From: Saprospiraceae bacterium
GTDB lineage: Bacteria > Bacteroidota > Bacteroidia > Chitinophagales > Saprospiraceae
Assembly: GCA_016710625.1 (NCBI GenBank)
Contig: JADJVK010000053.1
Span: 329,660 to 393,659 of the forward strand
Reading direction: 5' to 3'
DNA: 64,000 nt
Below, piece after piece: positions 19,001 to 28,075 of this stretch (within the stretch, counting starts at the first letter, position 1; every line of letters begins with the position of its first letter). A program made the position numbers and the translations under genes. Under the pieces are notes generated by a model, which saw only the letters and a list, made by a program, of their open reading frames with translations, did not search any database and was not told where the DNA came from.

Positions 19001-19717
19001 AATAGAGATTTTGCTACGGTTAAAGGTTTTACAGCTAATTACGATTTGAGAAGAACAAATAATTTCCAATTAAATTTAGCTTATACATTGCAATTTGCTG
19101 ACGGTACTGGATCAGATGAGAACTCACAAAGAGGACTATCTTCAAAAGGAAATTTAAGAAATATTTTCCCTTTAAATTTTGACGAAAGACATAATTTCTC
19201 TGCTACTTTAGATTATAGATATGATGAAGGAAAAAAATATACTGGTCCTAGAGCATTAAAATCGGTTTTAGAAAACCTTGGAGTTAACTTCCAAATATTT
19301 ACAGCATCTGGAAGACCATATACTAGAAAATTAACACCTTCAAAATTTGGTGGAGATGGAACGGTTGGTCAAATAAATGGTTCAAACAAACCATGGAGAT
19401 ATACTGTAGATATGAGAATTGACAAAACGATTCACTTGACAAAGGAAAATTCAGCTCGTCCAATGAATTTGAATGTATTCCTAAGAATACAAAATTTATT
19501 TGATACTAGAAATGTAATTGGAGTTTTCCCGGCAACAGGATCTCCATCGGATGATGGATATTTAGTATCTAGATTGGGTAGAGACGCAGTAAGAGGAATT
19601 GCTGAAACAGGGAGAGATGCAATATCTTATTTACAATCGTACCAAAGAGCATTGTTAGTTCCAGGAAATTATACGCTACCAAGAAGAATTTTCCTAGGTG
19701 CATCCGTTAATTTTTAA
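16013..19717 (+). CDS. TonB-dependent outer-membrane receptor with carboxypeptidase-regulatory-like N-terminal domain
   Basis: 1234 residues. Signal peptide MMRSFLLTFIGLLFGSVLMA, then a carboxypeptidase-regulatory-like domain (about 22-105, LQGKVTDGKKEGLFSANIKL, DLDGNYSIGLDPG), a plug (about 120-225, SRSNATQYYLDGIRV, GGVEAQYGDLTGG) and a large barrel ending in the aromatic pattern RRIFLGASVNF. It should take up a large ligand or act as a secretion-linked channel using TonB/ExbBD energy. There is no SusD partner. Instead a giant secreted protein and a PorV-like barrel follow closely, so a polysaccharide-locus role is not supported. Confidence 0.88.
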   Translation: MMRSFLLTFIGLLFGSVLMAQTSLQGKVTDGKKEGLFSANIKLLKGGALKAGAVTDLDGNYSIGLDPGTYDLEVSYTGYKTVLMKNVRLQAGITTFQDITMDEEGITLDDIVIREYKAPLFQKDNTSGGRTVTSEEISKMPTRSVTAIAAASAGVSVIDGGDANIKGSRSNATQYYLDGIRVTGTLPPTQEIDQLQVVTGGVEAQYGDLTGGLISVTSKGPSKNFAGGLEFETSKGLDPYGFLLLNGNVSGPIIKKDGNTVLGFRLSGQYQGQDDDNPRAYGVWVANQDVVNKIEANPIRRVGASQLSEAEYLRTSDFTLQKARPNEGARRIDFTGKLDAKLTKDIDLTLSGTYFNNKDQFTPGGWQELNTAYNPFRYETRYRGNVRFRHRLGGNNANAEKNKNSTVLKNLMYTVQFGYENVDNNQSDPRHGDRLFDYGYVGKFERDYVIAAGQTNYQGIGTNCPPVKVLLPGTDIEVPVAQVGTTTKFIKYTPSSINPLLTNYNKIFDPTVFEQLLAINGRLSSTYSSVWSSTTSEGFTNTGAVFNSYSKSQTQIMSGNANLSFDLLPGGSEKGRHSLQLGFLYEQRLSRNYSMNPNALWQVAQQSVNNQIVGLDTTQCLGTLKTNHFVFQGVDVTVPDSFDYPYFKNAIKEDPDLFFYKEVRANNGNVSVYDYFNVDKLTPDQLSLKMFAPKELTDYNDLKLRFSGYDYLGNALPASTKFNDFFAVNPKTGRRDFLVAPSQPNYIAGFIQDKFTYKDIIFRVGLRIDQFDANTKVMKDPFSLYQIVGAKDFHDNLKTTKPANIGNDYKVYVEGNGSDAVKAYRNGEQWYYPNGNAANDGILIFGGESVSPKYVKQNGKDPDITLRGFDPNSSFTDYKPKLNFMPRLAFSFPISDDANFFAHYDVLTQRPPNSNVATALDYFYFFYPGRFDDGDNPISNPNLKPERTVDYEVGFQQKISNSSAIKLTAYYKELRDNIQRRAYQYVPVLGSYTTYDNRDFATVKGFTANYDLRRTNNFQLNLAYTLQFADGTGSDENSQRGLSSKGNLRNIFPLNFDERHNFSATLDYRYDEGKKYTGPRALKSVLENLGVNFQIFTASGRPYTRKLTPSKFGGDGTVGQINGSNKPWRYTVDMRIDKTIHLTKENSARPMNLNVFLRIQNLFDTRNVIGVFPATGSPSDDGYLVSRLGRDAVRGIAETGRDAISYLQSYQRALLVPGNYTLPRRIFLGASVNF

Positions 19718-19749
19718 ATGATTGTTTAAACCTTAGAAATAGAATATTT

Positions 19750-22700
19750 ATGAAAAAAATTAATTTATTGTTATCTCTCATATTATTATTAATATTGGTA
19801 GATAGTAAGGCTGGTTTACCAGTCAATTGGAAAGAAGTTCCAAACCCAGGTGGGGGGAAAATAAATTCAAGAGCAGCATGTGTTGCTTCTAACTCTTCGA
19901 TAGAACAAAATATTAATAACGTTAGAGCTAGATTACTAGGTGGTGGTGATGTATGGTGGGATGGTAAAACAATTGCTAAATATGTTGTTCCTAAAGTACC
20001 TGCTGGGCAACCAGAAGTTTCATCAATTTATGCAGGTGCTGTTTGGATAGGTGGAAAAGATGATGCAAATAATATTAAGTTAGCAGCGATGACCTATAGG
20101 TCAAGTGGTACTGATTTTTGGCCTGGTCCTTTAGATCCGACGGATGGATCTACTAATGATACAATGTGCTCTCATTGGGATCATCACTGGAGAGTATTAT
20201 CTAGTAATATTGATTTACATTTGAAGAATTATCAAATTGCAACTAAATTGAATCAATCATATAATTGTGATAAAATTCCATTAGATGTGAAAAGTTGGCC
20301 AGCTAAAGGTAATCCTTACTTTTTTGAATTAAATAAATTTGAATTGCCTACAACAAGTCAAGGATTAGCTCCTTTTTTTGACAGAAATGGTGATGATTTG
20401 TATGATCCTTGCGATGGTGATTATCCAATAATTGAAATTCGTGATTGTGAAAACAATATTTATCCATCAAATGGAGAAATGATATATTGGATATACAATG
20501 ATGCTGGGAATGTTCATTCTCATTCAAAGGGATCTGAGGCAATTCATATGGAGGTTCAAGTTCAAGCTTTTGCTTATGCTACTGCGGATGAGTTAAATAA
20601 TATGACTTTCCAAAGATATAAATTGATCAATAGAGCAACTGGTTTGATTAGAGATTGCTATTTTGCTATGTGGTTGGATCCAGATTTGGGTTGTGCTTCT
20701 GATGATTATATTGGCTGTGATACTACAAGAAGTTTAATGTATGTTTATAACCAAGATGCACAAGATGGATCTACAGGTTGTAATTGTGGATCAACGCCTA
20801 CCTATTGTGATAAAATCCCAATGCTAGGTTGTGATTATTTTAGAGGTCCATTAATAATTAATATTGATTCTATTGGTAATCCAATAGCTACTATAAAGTC
20901 TGGTAGAATGACTTCATTTACCTATTATATAAATGGAGGAGGAATTGTTGGACCTCCAGGTTCAGATCCATCATCTTCAAATGAATATTATAATTATATT
21001 ACAGGAAGATGGAAGGATGGAACTAGATTAACATATGGTGGATTAGGCTACAACCCTTCTAGTTCAAATTTTGTGAATTATGCTTTTATTGATGAGCCAT
21101 GTGATAATAAAGGTTGGTCAATGGCATCTACTAGTTTTCCTGGGCAAGATTTTAGAACATTACAAGCTACTGGACCATTAACTTTACTACCTGGTCAGGT
21201 AAATGAGTTAATCATTGGGTTACCTTGGGTGCCAGATGTTCAATATCCTAAACCATGTATTGAACAATTACAACAAGCTGATGATATTGCACAAGGTTTG
21301 TTTGATAATTGTTTCAAATTACCTGTTGGTCCAGATGCTCCAGATTTGGATTTCATTGAATTGAACAATGAATTGGTTATGATTATGACAAATGATTCAG
21401 TTGTTTCAAATAATGCATTTGAAGCATATAAAGAACCAGTACTTGGAGCACCCAAAACAGCTTCTGATACACTTTATAGATTTGAAGGTTATAGAGTTTA
21501 TCAATTGGCAAGTTCATCTGTTGGTTATTCACCTACTGAACTAGCAGATCCAGATAAAGCTAGAATTGTAGTTCAAGTGGATGTGAAAAACAAAGTGAAA
21601 GAAATTTATAATTGGTCAGCTATCAAAGATCCAATATCAGGTGAATTTATTTGGATTCCTGAGCAAAAAACCTTAGGTAAAGCAAAGGATGAAGGTACAA
21701 GACATATTTTCCAGTTTACAGAAGATCAATTTGCTCAAAATGATAAAAGGCTAATCAACAATAAAAAATATTATTATATGGCTATTGCTTATGGATATAA
21801 TAGTTATGCGCCATTTGATAGTAAATCTGGTGTTGGACAAAAAGCTCCATTTATTCAAGGAATTAGAAATGTAAAAACATATGCTCCGATACCAAGACCA
21901 ATTGTTGATAGAACTTTAAAGGCTTCCTACAATGAAGGAATTGAAATAACTAGATTAGACGGTACTGGAACAGGAAATGGTTTCTTGGATATAAGTGATA
22001 GCATGAGAGATAAAATCTTAAGCGGAACTAATGAAAATAAAATTACTTATTTACCTGGTAAAGGACCATTTGAATTAAAGGTATTTAATCCACTAGATAT
22101 CAAAGATGGAGAATTTGAGTTAGCTATTATAGACAAAAATGTGAGTGATACTATTTTAGATACTAAATCTGCATATTGGAGACTAATAAGATTAAATTCA
22201 AAAGATACAGTGTTGTCAGAGGGAACAATTGAAAAATTTAATGAGCAAGTAATTGCAAAATATGGTTTTTCAATTGCAATGGGTCAGGTTGATGAGCCTG
22301 GTTCTCAAGTATTTGAAGATAAGACAAATGGTGCAATCGGAGGAACAACAACCTATTTGGATGCAAACAAAGCTGAATGGTTAAATGCTAATGTGGATGG
22401 TTCGATTAAAATTGGTACTCAAACAGTAGGTGGTGCACAGTTTAAATCAATTGCAAATCAAGATGCATTGGATGTAGATATTAATTTAGATCCAAGTAGA
22501 GGTTTGTCAAAACTAGGACCATTCCAACCGTATGGATTATGTGATTATAGAGGACGTGTAACTCAGGGTTCTAATATTCCATATATTACTCCAGGATGGA
22601 TGTTAGAAAGTACGTTTGGTCCTGTTTCAAGAGGTGTTATGTCTAATTTAAATAATGTAGATATTGTATTTACATCTGACAAATCTAAATGGAGTAGATG

Positions 22701-23829
22701 TGTGGTTGTTGAAACTGCAAATGTGTTTTATACAAACAAAAAGAATGCAAGTAATGCATTAACTAATTTTTACTTAGGTTTGGAAACAGAAAAAAATCCT
22801 GATGGTAAAGTACCATTGCAGTTTGATTTAAGAGGAAAATATTCTGTAGGAAAAAATGATGGTAATAGTGATGGTTTACCAGATGAGGATAATCTAACTG
22901 ATCCAGTTACTGGAAAAAGATTGTATGGTATGGGATGGTTCCCGGGATATGCTATCGATGTAGAATCAGGACAAAGATTAAATATTTTCTTTGGTGAGAA
23001 TTCTTGCTATAGACCAGAAATTCCAATTGGAGACCCATTGTTAAAAAATGGTTCTGATATGCTATGGAATCCTAATTCAAGTATTTTTGATAATTTAGCT
23101 GGGAATAATGCTTATGGTCAATATTTTGGTGGTCAACATTATATTTATGTATCTAGAACACCATATGATGAATGTGAAAATCTTAGAAAAGTATTGTCAG
23201 GTACAAATAAATCTTTAAAAGCTGTTCAACTGAAAAACATCACTTGGACATGTATGCCTATAACAAATCCTAATACAGCAATGTTGCCATTAGGTAATGG
23301 AGCAAGTGGGTTAATACCGAATGATGCTATTGTTAAAATGAGAGTTGCAAATTCTTATTTAGTAGAAAAAGGTACTGGAGCAAATAATTTTTATCCTACT
23401 TATATTTTCTCAATAAAAGATAAAGAAGCACAACCATTAGTTTCGGCAACCATTAATTCTGCTTTAGATTTAATTAATGTCGTACCAAATCCATATTATG
23501 GTTTTTCTGCATATGAAAATACTCAGTTTCAGAATATTATTAAAATTACGAACTTGCCAGCTAAATGTAAAGTAACAATTTACTCCTTGGACGGACAGTT
23601 TATTAAGCAATATACTAGAAATGAAGTTGGTGAATCCAATGCTGCACGAAGTAATGCACCTTTGAGTTCTAAACAAATTACCCCAGCATTAGAATGGGAT
23701 TTGAAAAATAGTAAAGGAATTCCAGTGTCAAGTGGAGTTTATATTATTCATATTACAGCTGATGGATTGGGAGAAAGAGTAATAAAATGGTTTGGTGTTG
23801 CTCGACAATTTGATCCTTCTGGATTATAG
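19750..23829 (+). CDS. Giant secreted protein with a C-terminal T9SS-type sorting domain
   Basis: 1359 residues with a signal peptide (LILVDSKA). The N-terminal third has the motif set NNVRARLLGGGDVWWDGK, YAGAVWIGGKDDA and TDFWPGPLDPTDG that I know from large Bacteroidota T9SS cargo proteins, a calcium-loop-like DRNGDDLYDPCDGD, and a cysteine-rich segment (GCDTTRS, GCNCGSTPTYC). The last 110 residues (INVVPNPYYGFSAYE, VTIYSLDGQFIKQY, GVYIIHITADG) form a FlgD/T9SS C-terminal-like beta sandwich. No enzymatic domain is recognised. It starts 32 bases after the TonB receptor and precedes a PorV-like gene, so the three may act together at the cell surface. Confidence 0.75.
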   Translation: MKKINLLLSLILLLILVDSKAGLPVNWKEVPNPGGGKINSRAACVASNSSIEQNINNVRARLLGGGDVWWDGKTIAKYVVPKVPAGQPEVSSIYAGAVWIGGKDDANNIKLAAMTYRSSGTDFWPGPLDPTDGSTNDTMCSHWDHHWRVLSSNIDLHLKNYQIATKLNQSYNCDKIPLDVKSWPAKGNPYFFELNKFELPTTSQGLAPFFDRNGDDLYDPCDGDYPIIEIRDCENNIYPSNGEMIYWIYNDAGNVHSHSKGSEAIHMEVQVQAFAYATADELNNMTFQRYKLINRATGLIRDCYFAMWLDPDLGCASDDYIGCDTTRSLMYVYNQDAQDGSTGCNCGSTPTYCDKIPMLGCDYFRGPLIINIDSIGNPIATIKSGRMTSFTYYINGGGIVGPPGSDPSSSNEYYNYITGRWKDGTRLTYGGLGYNPSSSNFVNYAFIDEPCDNKGWSMASTSFPGQDFRTLQATGPLTLLPGQVNELIIGLPWVPDVQYPKPCIEQLQQADDIAQGLFDNCFKLPVGPDAPDLDFIELNNELVMIMTNDSVVSNNAFEAYKEPVLGAPKTASDTLYRFEGYRVYQLASSSVGYSPTELADPDKARIVVQVDVKNKVKEIYNWSAIKDPISGEFIWIPEQKTLGKAKDEGTRHIFQFTEDQFAQNDKRLINNKKYYYMAIAYGYNSYAPFDSKSGVGQKAPFIQGIRNVKTYAPIPRPIVDRTLKASYNEGIEITRLDGTGTGNGFLDISDSMRDKILSGTNENKITYLPGKGPFELKVFNPLDIKDGEFELAIIDKNVSDTILDTKSAYWRLIRLNSKDTVLSEGTIEKFNEQVIAKYGFSIAMGQVDEPGSQVFEDKTNGAIGGTTTYLDANKAEWLNANVDGSIKIGTQTVGGAQFKSIANQDALDVDINLDPSRGLSKLGPFQPYGLCDYRGRVTQGSNIPYITPGWMLESTFGPVSRGVMSNLNNVDIVFTSDKSKWSRCVVVETANVFYTNKKNASNALTNFYLGLETEKNPDGKVPLQFDLRGKYSVGKNDGNSDGLPDEDNLTDPVTGKRLYGMGWFPGYAIDVESGQRLNIFFGENSCYRPEIPIGDPLLKNGSDMLWNPNSSIFDNLAGNNAYGQYFGGQHYIYVSRTPYDECENLRKVLSGTNKSLKAVQLKNITWTCMPITNPNTAMLPLGNGASGLIPNDAIVKMRVANSYLVEKGTGANNFYPTYIFSIKDKEAQPLVSATINSALDLINVVPNPYYGFSAYENTQFQNIIKITNLPAKCKVTIYSLDGQFIKQYTRNEVGESNAARSNAPLSSKQITPALEWDLKNSKGIPVSSGVYIIHITADGLGERVIKWFGVARQFDPSGL

Positions 23830-23836
23830 GAAATTT

Positions 23837-23870
23837 GTGAGGAATTATTAACAATAATTCCTCACCATTT
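23837..23870 (+). terminator. Perfect 13-bp hairpin between the giant protein gene and the PorV-like gene
   Basis: GTGAGGAATTATT, loop AAC, then AATAATTCCTCAC, followed by a T-rich but interrupted tail. It sits 8 bases after the stop and 30 before the next ATG, so it may end transcription, partly attenuate it, or protect the upstream mRNA. Confidence 0.6.
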
Positions 23871-23899
23871 TATTTTAGATTATTTTAATATTCATAATA

Positions 23900-24940
23900 A
23901 TGAAAAAAATATTACAATTAATTTTAATCTCAGGGTTTGTTTCTCAGTTGTTTGCTGGAAACCCAGACAGACAAGGTGAAGCTGGAGCTTATGAATTATT
24001 ACTAAATCCATGGGCTAGAACTGCTGGTTTGTTTTCAATGACAACTGCTAATGCAAAAGGTGTAGATGCTTTATTTATGAACCCAGCTGGTGTAGGTAGA
24101 GTTTCTGGGTTAGAAATTGGTTTGGCACATACAAGATTATTTGCTGGTTCAGGAATAAGTTTAAACTCAGCTGGATTTTGCACTAAAGTTGGTAAAAAAG
24201 GTGGTTTTTTAGGATTTAGTATAAATGCAGTTAATTTTGGTAATATCAATGTAACAACAGATCAATTACCTGAAGGAACTGGAGCAACATTTTCACCAAC
24301 ATTTGCAAACCTAGGATTGACTTATGGTTTTACTTTCGAAAATAAAATTTCAGTAGGTTTCCAATTAAAAGGAATTACTGAATCTACTTCTGAGGTTTCT
24401 GCTTTTGGAGTTGCATTAGATGCTGGAGTACAATATGTAACAGGTGCAAAAGATGAATTCAAGTTTGGAATTGCTCTTAAAAATGTTGGTACACCAATGA
24501 GATTTGGTGGTCAAGGATTAAGTGTAAATGAAAAAAATCCAAGAAGTGAAACACAATACAATTTAACTTATAGTCAGATTGCTGCAAAGTTTGAATTACC
24601 TTCTCAATTATTGATAGGTGCTGCTTATGATATTGCAATTAATAAAGATAGTAAGTTGACAGTTGTAGGGAATTTCACTTCAAATGCATTTTCTAGAGAC
24701 CAATTAGGTGGTGGAGCAGAATTTTCATTTATGAATATGGTAACATTAAGAGGTGGTTATAAATATGAACTTGGAAGAGTGGCTGCTGAAGCACAATTAC
24801 ATTCTGGGATTTGTGGTGGCTTATCAGTAGATGTTCCATTGAAGAAAGATAGTGATAAAACGCTAGGAATTGACTATGCATATTTAACTTCTTCACCATT
24901 TGGAGGAACTCATTCCTTGAGCTTAAGAATTGGTTTATAA
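23900..24940 (+). CDS. PorV/PorQ-family outer-membrane beta-barrel protein
   Basis: 346 residues with signal peptide (SGFVSQLFA). The family opening is clear: AGAYELLLNPWARTAGL, then ANAKGVDALFMNPAGVGRV and IGLAHTRLFAG, followed by alternating strands to a barrel end SLSLRIGL. PorV and PorQ carry T9SS cargo from the translocon to the attachment complex. Other family members sit beside single cargo genes, which fits its place after the giant protein with a sorting-like C-terminus. It is not necessarily the genome's main PorV. Confidence 0.8.
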   Translation: MKKILQLILISGFVSQLFAGNPDRQGEAGAYELLLNPWARTAGLFSMTTANAKGVDALFMNPAGVGRVSGLEIGLAHTRLFAGSGISLNSAGFCTKVGKKGGFLGFSINAVNFGNINVTTDQLPEGTGATFSPTFANLGLTYGFTFENKISVGFQLKGITESTSEVSAFGVALDAGVQYVTGAKDEFKFGIALKNVGTPMRFGGQGLSVNEKNPRSETQYNLTYSQIAAKFELPSQLLIGAAYDIAINKDSKLTVVGNFTSNAFSRDQLGGGAEFSFMNMVTLRGGYKYELGRVAAEAQLHSGICGGLSVDVPLKKDSDKTLGIDYAYLTSSPFGGTHSLSLRIGL

Positions 24941-24992
24941 ACAAAAATTTTGAATATAGTATAAAATTTCTTAATTTTGTATTTGAAATAAG

Positions 24993-25033
24993 AAGGACGT
25001 TTTCATCATTGCGGTGAAAACGTTCTTGTTTTT
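24993..25033 (+). terminator. Rho-independent terminator after the PorV-like gene
   Basis: AAGGACGTTTTCA pairs with TGAAAACGTTCTT (one G-T pair) and is followed by GTTTTT. It lies between the PorV-like gene and greA. Confidence 0.8.
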
Positions 25034-25062
25034 ATATATTTAGGATAAAAATATTGAAAGAA

Positions 25063-25536
25063 ATGTCAAACTATTCTTATTTAACAAAAGAGGGTTTTGA
25101 AAAATTAAAGTCTGAGTTAGATGAACTTAAAACAACTGGGAGATCTGATGCTGCTAAAGCGATAGCTGAAGCTAGAGAAAAAGGAGATTTGTCTGAGAAT
25201 GCAGAATATGATGCTGCAAAGAATGCTCAAGGAATGTTGGAATTTAAAATTAATGAGCTAGAAAAAGTACTTTCTAGTGCTAGGGTTATTGATGAAAGTC
25301 AATTAGATGACTCTAAAGTTACTGTGTTATCTAATGTAACAATCAAAAACAAAAAAACAAGTAAAGAATTAACTTATAAATTAGTTTCTGAAACAGAGGC
25401 TGATATAAAAATTAATAAAATTTCTGTTAGTTCACCTATTGGAAAAGGTTTATTGGGAAAGGAAGTTGGTGACACTGCGGTAATCGTGACTCCTAATGGT
25501 AATTTAGAATTTGAAATTATGAATATTTCTTTCTAA
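25063..25536 (+). CDS. greA: Transcription elongation factor GreA
   Basis: 157 residues from ATG 25063 (MSNYSYLTKEGFEKLK), the usual length; a TTG nine bases earlier is less likely. It has the N-terminal coiled coil with ARGREKGDLSENAEYDAAK-type tip (here AREKGDLSENAEYDAAK) bearing the acidic residues that reach the RNA polymerase secondary channel, and the C-terminal globular domain ending VTPNGNLEFEI. It rescues backtracked polymerase by stimulating RNA cleavage. The HIT gene begins two bases after its stop. Confidence 0.95.
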   Translation: MSNYSYLTKEGFEKLKSELDELKTTGRSDAAKAIAEAREKGDLSENAEYDAAKNAQGMLEFKINELEKVLSSARVIDESQLDDSKVTVLSNVTIKNKKTSKELTYKLVSETEADIKINKISVSSPIGKGLLGKEVGDTAVIVTPNGNLEFEIMNISF

Positions 25537-25538
25537 TC

Positions 25539-25940
25539 ATGTCAAGTATCTTTTCAAAAATTATTGCTGGAGAAATACCTTCTTACAAAGTTGCTGAGGA
25601 TGACTCTTTTTTCGCTTTTTTGGATATAAATCCATTGAAAAAAGGGCATACTCTAGTCATACCCAAAAAAGAAGTAGATTATATATTTGATATTGATGAT
25701 ATGCAATTGGCAGAAATGGTAGTCTTTGCCAAAAAAGTTGCTAAATCTATTGAAAAAGTAATCCCTTGTAAAAGGATTGCTATGACAGTAATTGGTCTTG
25801 AAGTTCCTCATGCCCATATCCACCTAATCCCATTAGATGAAATCAATGATGTAAATTTTGCTAAGCCAAAATTGCAATTTGATCGATCTGAATTCAACGA
25901 AATAGCGATTAAGATTTTGGATATGTTCAATAGTTTATAG
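25539..25940 (+). CDS. HIT-family nucleotide hydrolase/transferase
   Basis: 133 residues. N-terminal IFSKIIAGEIPSYKVAEDD and the histidine-triad motif HAHIHLIP near residue 90 identify the HINT/HIT branch, which acts on purine nucleoside phosphoramidates or dinucleotides. It lies two bases after greA, a common pairing in Bacteroidota. Its last 14 bases overlap the end of the convergent DUF2851 gene. Confidence 0.9.
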   Translation: MSSIFSKIIAGEIPSYKVAEDDSFFAFLDINPLKKGHTLVIPKKEVDYIFDIDDMQLAEMVVFAKKVAKSIEKVIPCKRIAMTVIGLEVPHAHIHLIPLDEINDVNFAKPKLQFDRSEFNEIAIKILDMFNSL

Positions 25941-27222
25941 TTGGATTTATGATTGAATGACCTATTGAGCATTCTAAACATTTCTGTTTCATACAATAAT
26001 TTTTATACAACTGAATGAGTGCTTGAGATTCTGAAGCACTTTTGTTAATAAAACCAAGATCTTTCCATTTTGAGATAATCTGATTTTTTTCAACAGGCAA
26101 CTGATTGAGCCATTCAAATGCCTTTGTCATTAACTTATCATCATTTTTTTGCTTTGCATAAAAATATAAAAACGGGATTATTGTGTTGATAATCAATGTG
26201 TTAATTTCAGATTTGCCTAGCTTTTTAACAATTGTTTTAGAGTTTTCACCAAATACATAATGATTATCCCAATAAGGAGAAAGTGTAATAGAAAATAACT
26301 GATATAATGATTTAAAATCTTCACATTCAATAACTTTTCTGAAGATGGTACCATTTTTACGAATCAATGCAGCCAATTCAGCAATTCTTAATGTGGGGAA
26401 ATTTGCTGGCCTCAGTCTAAGAAATTTCCAAAGATGCTTTTGAATTGGTTTTAATTTAAATTTATTGCTTTGATATTGGTATTCGTTCGTTAACTTCTGA
26501 ATGTATTCATCATTTTTATCAGAAATTAATAGACCTGATTGTCCAAACAATATTGACTCTAAAACAAATTGGTCATCTTTATTTTTTAGTAAAATTGAAA
26601 AGGGAGTTTGTTTTGCTAAGGTTTCGAAGGGCTCTGAATTAATGGGACCACCTAGATATTTGCAAAGTAAGATATAAAATCCTTCTTCCCAGTTCCAATT
26701 GTTTTCTAATAAAATGGAATGTATAATTTTTGTTTTGTTTTCAAGTCTTTCTATGACTAATCGCTCCAACCATAATGTCTTTGTAAAATCATTCACTGAG
26801 CTAATAAGCTTTTCACAGGGGATCCAATTATTAGGGTTTAGGTTGGAGGTTCGATTTAAAATATCAGGATGGATACGATTTTTGAGTTCTAAACATGGAA
26901 TTCTATTTCCGTTTTGGTTATAAATTATTTTATCTTCCTCAAAAACAACATGTAATATTACATTATTAAATGAAGGATTATCTTCATGCTGGTGAAGATA
27001 CCAATCAGAAGAAAACCAATGTATTTCTATGGTGCCTATCCAATTGGTATCATCAATAATCAACCGAACATTTTCAAAATCTGGTCCAGCATCATTATTT
27101 CTAAACCCTTTGTTTTGAATAATTATTTTTTGACCTTCAGTTGTTTGTAACTCATTAGTATCAAATCGCTGAAGTTGCCAAATGTAAATGAGTAGTGATT
27201 CGTTATATATCCAGGTTTTCAA
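25927..27222 (-). CDS. DUF2851 family protein
   Basis: 431 residues from a TTG start at 27222 (LKTWIYNESLLIYIWQLQRF); no ATG is available before the conserved region, so TTG is accepted. Family signs: LLIYIWQLQRFD, TTEGQKIIIQNKG, DAGPDFENVRLIID, GTIEIHWFSSDWYLHQH and the Cys-rich end QKCLECSIGH. DUF2851 is a Bacteroidota protein of unknown function that resembles restriction-endonuclease folds in its N-terminal part; no activity is established as far as I know. It is 13 bases after the Omp28 gene and so probably co-transcribed. Confidence 0.8.
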   Translation of the reverse strand: MKTWIYNESLLIYIWQLQRFDTNELQTTEGQKIIIQNKGFRNNDAGPDFENVRLIIDDTNWIGTIEIHWFSSDWYLHQHEDNPSFNNVILHVVFEEDKIIYNQNGNRIPCLELKNRIHPDILNRTSNLNPNNWIPCEKLISSVNDFTKTLWLERLVIERLENKTKIIHSILLENNWNWEEGFYILLCKYLGGPINSEPFETLAKQTPFSILLKNKDDQFVLESILFGQSGLLISDKNDEYIQKLTNEYQYQSNKFKLKPIQKHLWKFLRLRPANFPTLRIAELAALIRKNGTIFRKVIECEDFKSLYQLFSITLSPYWDNHYVFGENSKTIVKKLGKSEINTLIINTIIPFLYFYAKQKNDDKLMTKAFEWLNQLPVEKNQIISKWKDLGFINKSASESQALIQLYKNYCMKQKCLECSIGHSIINPTINY

Positions 27223-27235
27223 AGGAAAATTTAGT

Positions 27236-28054
27236 CTAATTTGAAAGTTTTATTTCTTCAGCCTGTAATATCTCTTTTACAGATCCAACTTTGGAAACAA
27301 AAGCGATAATATGACAGTGCTTATCAACAAAATTGGATGGCAAAGTCAAAGAATATTTTTTGGTAATAATATTTCCTTTAGAAGTTACCTCGTTAATTGG
27401 ATCACCAGTTGGATTGGAAACTACATCTCTTAACATATGTTTATGAACATAATCATCTTTTAAACCTATCGGGCTTGGTAATAATTGTTTACCGATGATA
27501 CTATCTTCCGTTATTAAAACGGTCAATGCTAACTTTTCACTAATATTTTCAGTTGGAACTACATTTGTAGTAATTTCAAGTAACCTGTTGGATTCTGTGT
27601 ATGTTTTTGACATTGAAATGGATACTTTAGGTGTGATTTTAGATTCATCACTAATATATCCAGCCCATTGATTTCTACCAGTTTGTAACTCACCGCCATT
27701 ATCAGGAAAAACTTTTCTATCTATTACTGCAGCTGGATATCCTACTGGATCTCCTAAAAAAGCTAATATATCTTTTCCATCTTGAATTGAATAGTCATCT
27801 TGATTAGCATAGGGTTTTGCAAAAGTACCAGCATGTATAGAAATAGCAATTAAATTTTCGTTGTACAATGTTTTTAAATTTTCGATTTCTGCACTTCCAT
27901 CTGGGCAATTTACACATCTAACTCCAGTAAACTCCTCAATAATTACTTTTTTTAACCCAACTGAAGGTGGTTGAAGTGGTGGAATTACAGCACACTTTTG
28001 TTCACAACTGTAGATTAAAATAGATAATAAAAGTATATAAAAAATATTTTTCAT
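27236..28054 (-). CDS. Omp28-related outer-membrane lipoprotein with thioredoxin-like fold
   Basis: 272 residues. Lipoprotein signal ILIYSC (Cys17); thioredoxin-like segment KVIIEEFTGVRCVNCPDGSA with Cys47-x-x-Cys50, then LIAISIHAGTFAKPY and GYPAAVIDRKVF. This matches the Omp28 family of Bacteroidota surface lipoproteins. The role is unclear; a disulfide or redox function is inferred from the CxxC. It lies between a DUF6029 barrel gene and DUF2851, a neighbourhood I associate with this family. Confidence 0.8.
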   Translation of the reverse strand: MKNIFYILLLSILIYSCEQKCAVIPPLQPPSVGLKKVIIEEFTGVRCVNCPDGSAEIENLKTLYNENLIAISIHAGTFAKPYANQDDYSIQDGKDILAFLGDPVGYPAAVIDRKVFPDNGGELQTGRNQWAGYISDESKITPKVSISMSKTYTESNRLLEITTNVVPTENISEKLALTVLITEDSIIGKQLLPSPIGLKDDYVHKHMLRDVVSNPTGDPINEVTSKGNIITKKYSLTLPSNFVDKHCHIIAFVSKVGSVKEILQAEEIKLSN

Positions 28055-28075
28055 GATTGATTTCTATTAATTTGA

